From: Candolleomyces eurysporus
Lineage: Eukaryota; Basidiomycota; Agaricomycetes; Agaricales; Psathyrellaceae
Reading direction: 5' to 3'
Assembly (NCBI GenBank): GCA_027579435.1
Contig: JANBPK010001196.1
Location: forward strand, 1 to 64,000
DNA length: 64,000 bases
A program made the position numbers and the translations under genes. The notes beneath the pieces were generated by a model. The model was not told the DNA's origin. It ran no database searches and was given only the letters and a program-made list of their open reading frames with translations. Shown in pieces: positions 56,402 through 64,000 of this stretch. Position 1 is the first letter of the stretch; every line of letters starts with the position of its first letter.

Positions 56402-58270
56402 TTTATTTTCGTAAGAGCGATGAGACGCTACGAGAGCCAGAGGGCGGTTAATGTTGGATGGTTATTTATATTGCACTATTTCACTCTCACCAAACGGACA
56501 TTCCATTAAGGTTATGTCGAAATCAATGAGAACGTAGTTGTTCTACAATCACAATCATTATTGATACACCCAGTGCCCCACTCACCTTGCGCTACATACC
56601 TGCTTTCATGAGTCCTTTTTCAGAACCCTGAAGCAATACGCCTCCCATCGTCGAGAAAAGTTTCCTCTGTACGGCTGCCGGTAAAGCTGATTAGCAGGGT
56701 ACTCCAACATTCTAGATTTCTCAGTGAAGACAGCCTCGAACCCCGTTGGCTTCCCTTCCCGAATCCTTCTGCTTTGGGGTATGCGTTGGCTTCCCTTCCC
56801 GAATCTTCTGCTTTGGGGCATGCGGACATGCGGGCCATTGGAAGATACGATGACCAACCAGCGTGGGACCCAATGGTCAGGAAGAGGGTCTGATAAATAA
56901 GCCACAGCGCACACGAAAGCGGAGAACGATCTGTCCGGTTCACTTCAATCCAAACTCGACGGTACTTTCTACGAGTCTGTAATGTCCCCAAAGCGCCTAT
57001 GTGACCTTTCGGTGTCTAGACCTCGACCGGCACAGCGACGTGATAGGATGGCCAGACATAGAAACCCATCCTGGATGACCTGCTGACATCCACTGCACAA
57101 AAGAAATGATGATCAGCAAGTATCGTGATTTACCTTAAAAGCTATGAACCTAATGCCCAATTACAAGGGGTTCATCGTAACATGTGCGGTGATCGTCGGT
57201 GCCACTGACGTACTTATCAGGAAACGAAGTTCGGGAACTGTTTCCGTTATTGAGCTTCTTAGAGGTCCAAGGACCCACCCCTGCCATTGACACATGGCCT
57301 ATCTCGAATGACTTTCTGTCAGTCAACAATTGACAAATTCGCACACCGTTTCGAGTACATGGGCGGCCTCTATTTTTTTTTCATCAAATGACATCAACGG
57401 CCCGTCGAGCTGGATAACAAGGCTATTGCTTGAAGCACTCATCGAGTCGGAATTGGGTATGCCAAGCCTTAAAGGCTTGAACGGCACATTGACGTTATCT
57501 GGGGTATGCTTCCGAATGTAGCTCTTCATTCACGGCGGTGAAAGCCCTTGTGAAGAATTTGACAAACTAGCGTTCGTTGTACATCAGTGGTGTGCTGCTT
57601 CAGGTCGATCTAGATCAATTGTGAGTCGCAGACGCTGAGGTTGTGAAGAAATACCTCATATGTGTTCCAAAGAACATGTATGAGGCATATGTCGATGTGA
57701 ACAGAAGGAGAAAGAATGTAATGAATCCTTCATTTGCGCAGTCTGCGTGTCGTATGGTATGATATGTCCTCATCTTTTTTGCTGTGGTTTGAACGTAAGT
57801 GGAGTACAGTATTCGTAAGTGTCTCCCTTAAAGGGGAGTTAAAGAGCTCGTGTTCATGGAGAACGGCATCGCCCACACTGCCCAGAACTTCGATAGTGAT
57901 CACAGTCGGGGTCCATGGTTCCTAACTGATGATGGAGATATCTACATCCAGGTCCGAGTTGCTCGCAAGTTGTGAAATTTGAGCCCCGACCCCGATCTCC
58001 TCAAAAATTATCATACTTAGAATATTACAAGATTACCAACACAGAAATTCAAGCCAGTGTCCATTTTTGTTGAGTAGCATAAGAGAGATTTGTCGACGTC
58101 CTGCATACACCCCGATCAAAGAATCTTATCCGCATACCCGTCCGGTGGTCTGATTCTAACACNAAAAAAACGCGGAATGACGGGCTGAAAAATGATAAGC
58201 ATCAGAGGAACGAGTAACAAATGACAACCGCTTACCAACGTTTGAAGGATCGAGGGTCGATTTGGTTCTG
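56402..58270. other. intergenic, with possible gene relics
   Basis: No intact gene. A 39-40 bp direct repeat lies at 56744-56822. A minus-strand frame at 57323-57529 (68 codons) and plus-strand pieces at 57610-57975, ending in a stop after a GDIYIQVRVARKL-like reading, may be scraps of a lost gene, but no family could be named. An N at 58163 precedes an A run. Confidence 0.4.
56744..56822 (+). repeat. two-copy tandem repeat, 40 and 39 bp
   Basis: CGTTGGCTTCCCTTCCCGAA.. occurs at 56744 and again at 56784, each ending CTGCTTTGGGG(T/C)ATG. Confidence 0.9.
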
Positions 58271-59953
58271 TCACGATGGAACGTACAAGCCCAGGTCGGG
58301 AGAACGAATGTCAAACTCCTCGAAGCGGATAATCTGGACCCGCCTATTCAGCCAGTCACTTCCGCTTTCCACATCATTAGGATCACGTTCACTGTCCTTG
58401 GCCTTTAGGGCGTCCCAATCGTTCTTTCTGGTATAAAAGTTGGTGTAGAAAAAGGTATTCGTTGACAGACGTCGCTTGACGCTGTTAAAGAGGTGACGGC
58501 GAGCCGGAACAGACAGGCACACTGTTTTCACGTTCGGACTGCTCGATATGTAGCCGCAAAGGTTCACGAGATCAGTTGCGACCATGGAGTCGATACATAT
58601 CGTCTCCAAAATTGGCCAGGTAATCTGTGCGTCCCTGGAGGATGACGCAGCGTGAGCGCCTGGAGTCATATCTTCGGGCGGCTCTTCGTGCCGAGCATTG
58701 GTACGTAGCTTTTGAAGCATTCCTTCTAGGGTGCGACTCATTTCGGTTATCTGAGGTGATATGTCGGCCCGGGGAACGCGTCCAAGCGATGGTCTTCTGG
58801 GTCGCGAGGACGGCGGAGGCGAGTCTGGGCGCAATAGGTTTCCAGTCGGGGTAGCGATCAGTTTGAGCTGTGTGATGGTGGAAAGATTGTGAAGTAAGCG
58901 GATGTCGTCCCATGTTGTATCCGAGGCAGAATCGAGAGAGAAGCGCACGAAGTTACGCAATGTGAGGCAATTGAGAGTATTTAACGATGCTATGAAAGCG
59001 ATATTGAAACATGAACTGATCGGTACGTTCGTCCTGCCGTCGAGCTCTAAGGTGCGAAGATTGGGCAGCCTTAGATGGGCAACAGGATAAGGGGAGGTGG
59101 AGTTTAGAGGGCGCCGATGAAAACTGAGAAAAAGATAGGAAATTGACAGAACAGTAATTGAATCCGTGTTCCTGGTTGATTCCAGTAGCACATGGAGTTG
59201 AGGAAGGGAGAGCCTCCGAAGGAAAGGGAGTGAGGCGAATGCATCGCGAAATTCATCTAAAGTGACTTCCAAGCGCGCAATCGTGAGGGATACCAGATTG
59301 GGGAAAAAGGAGGGAGAAAAGCGTATGCCTTCCACAGAAAGGGACGACGTCATTATCGAGGGAGGATTAGTGGGAGAGAATTCCCAGTCTCGATCGAGCA
59401 GGGCTTGGTTGACCGCCATACGCGTGGAACCTCGGGCTTGAAATCCCAATGAGAGCGTGTCCACCTGAGCATCGCCATTGGTCAGGTTAGTCGAAATCAA
59501 TGCAAGGGTCCCTCTAACATTGGCGAAAGGCATTTCTGCCGTATCTCCAAGAAGGATGAGAGTTCGCAAGCGGTGTTTTTGCTGTAATACTTTTGGCAAA
59601 AGGACATCCACCGACAGGTCATATGCCAGCGGAATGTTTGGAATGGCCAGATAGATATCGAGCGGTGCCTCCTTGGATCGGGTCAACCAAATGGAAGTAA
59701 ACTTGGCGGCGTCGAACAAGAGTCTGGGATGGGATTCTGAGGAAAACAAAGGAACACAAATGGAGCTCCAGAGATCAGGAGAGTTGAGCGCGACCTGGCG
59801 CCAGTGTTGGCACACTGCGCAAACGACCATGGGTAACGGTAAGGGTATAACCGTTGCAAAAGGGGCAACCTTCCACTGCTCCAGGGTCGTAGCAGCACCA
59901 GTGCGAAAAATACGAGCCAGCAGCTCATTCGGAAACTCGTGAAGTGGATTCAT
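58271..59953 (-). CDS. F-box domain protein
   Basis: Single exon, 560 residues. It begins MNPLHEFPNELLARIFRTG and continues VVCAVCQHWRQVALNSPDLW, the two halves of a typical agaricomycete F-box, so it should bind Skp1 and bring a target to an SCF ubiquitin ligase. The middle and C-terminal parts carry repeated hydrophobic strands (FPNLVSLTIARLEVTL, LRLPNLRTLELDG) like irregular leucine-rich repeats; a Ser/Pro/Arg-rich linker is near residues 385-425. It is unrelated in detail to the F-box pair at 5.8-11.8 kb. It lies between the two laccase modules, antisense to them. The target is unknown. Confidence 0.88.
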   Translation of the reverse strand: MNPLHEFPNELLARIFRTGAATTLEQWKVAPFATVIPLPLPMVVCAVCQHWRQVALNSPDLWSSICVPLFSSESHPRLLFDAAKFTSIWLTRSKEAPLDIYLAIPNIPLAYDLSVDVLLPKVLQQKHRLRTLILLGDTAEMPFANVRGTLALISTNLTNGDAQVDTLSLGFQARGSTRMAVNQALLDRDWEFSPTNPPSIMTSSLSVEGIRFSPSFFPNLVSLTIARLEVTLDEFRDAFASLPFLRRLSLPQLHVLLESTRNTDSITVLSISYLFLSFHRRPLNSTSPYPVAHLRLPNLRTLELDGRTNVPISSCFNIAFIASLNTLNCLTLRNFVRFSLDSASDTTWDDIRLLHNLSTITQLKLIATPTGNLLRPDSPPPSSRPRRPSLGRVPRADISPQITEMSRTLEGMLQKLRTNARHEEPPEDMTPGAHAASSSRDAQITWPILETICIDSMVATDLVNLCGYISSSPNVKTVCLSVPARRHLFNSVKRRLSTNTFFYTNFYTRKNDWDALKAKDSERDPNDVESGSDWLNRRVQIIRFEEFDIRSPDLGLYVPS

Positions 59954-60929
59954 CGTCTATCGATCCAACTGATGAGCCGTTCCTGACGACAATTGAACGA
60001 TTATCAGGCACGAGGAGTTTAATATGACCCACTTTGCTTAAAGTCACTGTAAAAGCGAGCCTTAATATACGAGCTTTCGTCCACGTCTAGGCTGTGGTTG
60101 CTGAAGGTTCTGGTTGAGGTGGTTGCCGGCGAAACCATGGAAGATGTTCGGGAGGGCTGTCAATTTGGTTTTGACACTTGGTCATTACAGCAACAAACAT
60201 AGCCAACCCTATGCATAAACCTGAACGGCGCTGATGGTCGCACAATCTTTGACAGCTCCCTCCATATCGTTGACAATGACACCGTTTGCTGTATATCCGT
60301 TGAGCGTTTCAGCTTTTACCTCAAAGTGGTTACAAATGAAGATCAACCGAGGACAGCTCCTTGAACCCAGGTGCAAGATCAGGCGTATGGTCAGGTCAGA
60401 CCGAATCGTCCCCGTTTTGGCTTCAAGCCGTAATTGTTATCGCTGATACATCCTTCAGTTACACTATTCGAACCACAGCAAACCACTACTGTTTGGGATG
60501 GGGGGATTTCGATCTCGTGTTGACTCATTGCTAGGGAGGCCAAGTCTCCGTATCAGCGGTACCAGCCATCCGTGTGTATCGCGGATGGAGGTACATAGCT
60601 GCTGCGTATCACCGAGCCTCATGAGGTCTGCGCAGGTCTCGTAAGTCCTGATACCGAGATGGGCACAGGAGTTTTTTGCTTCTCGGGGCAGGCTGTGTTC
60701 ATTGTGAGCTTCAGCGATCGTCCTCGTTTTGTTGCCGCCATCATTGCCAGTACAGTACGGCAGCGCCGAAGAATGTTATCCCGTACTTGGTGGACATAGT
60801 AAGTCAATTTCGCTCGCTTCAACCGTAATTTACTTGTACTTTACAACTTGCGCATAGGGTACTTTGGTCCTCAATCCGAGACAACACTGGTGCATAAACA
60901 TAACGGAAGGCATGATAGACGAGACGTGT
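59954..60929. other. intergenic, no feature recognised
   Basis: About 975 bases between the F-box gene and small secreted protein 2. Only short unsupported frames (such as 60234-60446) are present. Confidence 0.4.
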
Positions 60930-61277
60930 TTAGGACTGCAAGGCTTCCCCAACTTTGTCGGGAATCGGAGTAGGGGCCGCGGCTTCGGTGACACTGGCAC
61001 TTTGACTAGCTCCGGTGAGCATCAGTGTTTACGCTGGAAGGTCGAGGAAAACTTACGTCCAGGTGACTGTCGTCGTACTTTCGACAAGCCAGGGTGATTG
61101 TCTGATGATGGTGTGAATGACTCTGGTCGCCCTGAGGACGTCGCCTTCAGCGGCAAGAGCCTGAGGCTGTCAGACATAGGTGTTAGCGAGTAATCATCCC
61201 CAGAGCCAGCCATTATGACCGACCATGTGAAGTGCCAACATTCCGGCGACGATGAAGAGGGCCGATTTCAACTGCAT
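60930..61277 (-). CDS. small secreted protein 2, paired with laccase 2
   Basis: Three exons on the minus strand (61224-61277, 61057-61166, 60930-61005; introns 57 and 51 nt) encode 79 residues. Start MQLKSALFIVAGMLAL is a signal peptide ending near ALA-AE. The mature part has QSPWLVESTTTVTWTQS and AAPTPIPDKVGEALQS and no cysteine. Exon 1 is 54 nt and intron 1 57 nt, exactly as in paralog 1; the donor GTCGGT is weak. It is divergent from laccase 2 with about 560 bases between the start codons. Function unknown. Confidence 0.8.
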
Positions 61278-61325
61278 GATGTGGGGAGAATGAAGACCTG
61301 GAACTTTGGGATTGACCGTCCGTGG

Positions 61326-61332
61326 TATATAT
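61326..61332 (-). promoter_or_regulatory. TATA box of small secreted protein 2
   Basis: TATATAT about 49 bases upstream of the minus-strand ATG. Confidence 0.55.
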
Positions 61333-61769
61333 CTGATCTGCCTCTTTCGCTTTCTTCTGTTTGCTGATGCATAACTTCTCATCTGTAGATTCGATTTTTC
61401 AAAGAGGATTAGACAGCCGAACATCGGGCAGTACCAGGACACTGGTTCCGCAATCCGATTTCGACCATTCGGAATGAAATCCGTTCCTGGTGCAGTGGAT
61501 TCCATTCGTGGAAAAGATCTATATCTCTTTCAGCGAAACAGTCTACACGACCCGTTCCTGGTCAATCCACGAGTGAGTCTTTCCATCTCACGATTTTGAC
61601 AATCGGTTTTGAAAGTTACGTACCGCAGATGGGCAACCCGATCCATACCTCTCTGCTATGCACAGTCGTACTTCCGATAATGTCGACACTTCAAGTCTCC
61701 TCATGATCTCTTGTTCGCACGACAGGATATCGCGATGCACGTCTCGATTTGGATACATCGCATGAGGCA

Positions 61770-61775
61770 TATAAA
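61770..61775 (+). promoter_or_regulatory. TATA box of laccase 2
   Basis: GAGGCATATAAAT about 60 bases before the ATG, the same word as in laccase 1. Confidence 0.7.
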
Positions 61776-61835
61776 TCCACTGTAGAAACACTCTCTTGAA
61801 GGCAAACGGGCCTCCCGGTTCTCAACTTTCGCCTT

Positions 61836-63969
61836 ATGCTTCTGCTCGCATCCGTTCTCTCCCAGTTTGCGGCTCTCGCACTGGGAGCGATTGGCCCCGT
61901 AGCCACTGTTCATATCGCCAACCAGAATATATCACCAGATGGTTTCGCTCGATCGTAGGTCTTGCCCTCTTACGGTAGGACGCCTTCTGAGACTCTTCCT
62001 GTAGAGCTGTTCTTGCTGGGGCGACCCCAAGCACGCTGTCCTTCCCAGGACCAGTTATCATAGGAAACAAAGTAAGCGCTTCTGCTAGTCTTGTAGGCGA
62101 TGCTGCTGATGCATTCACTCTCGCAGGGATCTACATTCCTGCTGAACGTCGTTGACGCTCTGACGGATGCCACCATGCTTCGTACCACGAGTATTGTGAG
62201 TAGCTTTTGGATCACAAGATTTCCCGTGCTGAATTCGATATAGCACTGGCACGGTTTCTTCCAAGCTGGAAGTGCCTGGGCCGATGGACCTGCCGGTGTT
62301 ACACAATGCCCCATCGCTCCTGGCCATTCGTTCTTGTACAAGTTCCAGGCTAAGAACCAAGCCGGAACTTTCTGGTATCACTCTCACCACTGTAAGTTTG
62401 GACATATTGTCGTCGGATTCCGCCCTGATGATCGTGACAGTATCTCAATATTGTGATGGCCTTCGAGGTGCTATGGTCGTTTACGACCCTGCGGATCCCC
62501 ATCGCTCCCTGTACGTTCTCGCACCTTGTTTCGTTTTCTCATGGGACTGACACCCGCGCTTCTCCCAGATACGATATTGACAACGGTGACTTTTATTCTG
62601 TCTCAGTGCTGAACTCCGTCTGACGGCATTTTCAGAATCCACTATCATCACTCTCGCGGACTGGTATGGCTTTCGTTCGGAGCCGCAGAAATATGTGCTC
62701 ACTCACGCTGCCATAGGTATCATGTCCCTGCTCCCTCTGCGGGACTTGTTCCAACGCCTGATGCCACTCTTATCAACGGAAAGGGTCGCTATGCTGGGGG
62801 CCCAACTTCACCTCTCGCTGTTATTACCGTCACGCGGAATAGGCGCTACAGATTCCGACTCGTCTCGATCTCATGCGATCCTCACTACGTCTTCTCTATT
62901 GACGGTCATACTATGGTAACTTTGATCACTGTCTGCAAACAGTTCAATCTAATTCACATCTAACGTAGACTATCATTGAAGTCGATGGCATTAACGTCCA
63001 GCCTCTCAACGTCGACAGCATCGAGATCTTCGCTGGTCAACGATACTCGTTCGTTTTGAATACTAACAGGCCGGTTGCGAATTATTGGGTTCGAGCAAAT
63101 CCGAACGTTGGAACCACAGGCTTTGCGGGAGGTGTCAACTCGGCCATTCTGCGATATGTGGGAGCTCCAAACGCGGACCCAGTTTCGACGTCGACTGTCA
63201 TCAATCCGTTGTTGGAGACAAATCTTCACCCCCTCACTAGCCCCGCTGCCCCTGGACTTCCGACGGCCACCGGTGTCGATGTCGATATTAACCTCGATAT
63301 TGTGTTCGACTTTGCGTCTCTCACATTCAAGGTCAACGGCGCGACTTTCGGCGAGCCGTCTGTCCCAGTATTGCTTCAGATTCTCAGTGGAACGCCTCCT
63401 GCGAGCCTTCTTCCCGCTGGCAGCATCTACACTCTGCCAGCCAATAAAAATATCCAGATTTCGATGCCTGGCGGTTCGACTGGCAGTCCTGTAAGTTCTC
63501 CGTCACAGCATTCCAAAATTTTCGTCTGATCTGGTTCTACACGATTCTCACAGCACCCGATTCATTTGCATGGTGTAAGTCTATCTGCGCTCTTCCGAAA
63601 TTGATGTTCTGAACACAGCTCCATTAGCACGCCTTTAGCGTCGTGCGCAGTGCTGGCAGCTCGACCTACAACTATGCTAACCCTGTCAGGCGAGACGTGG
63701 TCAGCCTCGGTGGTGCTGGTGACAACGTTACGATCCGTTTCCGAACCGATAACGCTGGTCCTTGGATCATGCATTGGTGCGTCTTTCTTTCGGTCCTTGC
63801 AGGCTTCCGTCCACTGACTTCTCGACATAGCCACATTGATTGGCATCTCGTTTTGTAAGTGACACTCGAATCTAGCTTCTTTGTTTTCCTGCTCACGCCC
63901 AATAAACCAGGGGTCTGTCTGTCGTCTTTGCTGAAGACGTTCCGACCATCGCAACTTCTGACCCGCCTC
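61836..63969 (+). CDS. laccase 2, 3' end beyond the window
   Basis: Thirteen exons are seen: 61836-61954, 62005-62071, 62127-62195, 62244-62391, 62441-62510, 62569-62585, 62636-62663, 62717-62915, 62969-63490, 63554-63574, 63628-63776, 63831-63854, 63911-63969. Lengths match laccase 1 exon by exon except exons 9 and 13. A last short exon (about 18 codons in laccase 1) should lie past 64000. Signal peptide [17 protein letters not shown]. Copper ligands: HWHG, WYHSH before [25 protein letters not shown] with axial Leu. L1 reads [17 protein letters not shown], closer to the common laccase form than laccase 1. It is a secreted phenol oxidase, tandem duplicate of laccase 1. Confidence 0.95.
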
Positions 63970-64000
63970 GTGAGCACCCTTCCAAAGCATATGCTCTGAC

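Overview
The window looks like a scaffold segment from a filamentous basidiomycete, probably an agaricomycete. Genes are dense with short introns (about 50-80 nt, GT..AG, often a CTGAC/CTAAC branch site). There are FunK1-type kinases, secreted laccases with many microexons, F-box genes, a fungal squalene synthase, and tRNA-Ile(AAT) and tRNA-Val(AAC) genes. Nothing points to bacteria or organelle DNA. Twelve N characters, nearly all beside homopolymers, look like consensus artefacts; two of them break otherwise intact genes. Genus cannot be named from what I can see.

Layout: (1) 1-3.35 kb, unresolved, with no intact gene. (2) 3.4-5.0 kb, tRNA-Ile, a two-helix membrane protein resembling nucleoporin Pom34, and an intron-containing tRNA-Val. 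(3) 5.2-12.0 kb, a tandem duplication of a ~2.9 kb unit, each copy holding one F-box-like gene. (4) 12.6-27.1 kb, four FunK1 kinase copies: A (minus strand, broken and carrying a ~1.47 kb insertion with its own spliced gene), B (intact), C (premature stop) and D (intact). (5) 27.2-28.4 kb, a Gfo/Idh/MocA oxidoreductase. (6) 29.2-47.3 kb, an array of nine copies of an unnamed small two-module protein family, here called the HVNLVDL family after its shared motif (six intact, three decayed), with two tandem DM9/H-type lectin fusion genes embedded in it. (7) 47.5-50.0 kb, a short conserved-looking ORF divergent from squalene synthase ERG9. (8) 53.2-64.0 kb, two copies of a divergent gene pair (small secreted protein back to back with a laccase) separated by an F-box gene; the second laccase runs off the window.

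How it fits together: most of the window is lineage-specific accessory sequence that grew by local duplication. Only the Pom34-like gene, the tRNAs, the oxidoreductase and ERG9 look like single-copy housekeeping genes. The most striking items are the HVNLVDL array (with an in-frame exon-repeat expansion in one member and shared promoter blocks across copies), the duplicated laccase/small-secreted-protein module with a conserved bidirectional promoter, and the DM9 plus H-type lectin fusions with a 10-nt microexon. Exon coordinates in the gene entries were worked out by hand from splice sites, reading frame and comparison of paralogs inside the window.
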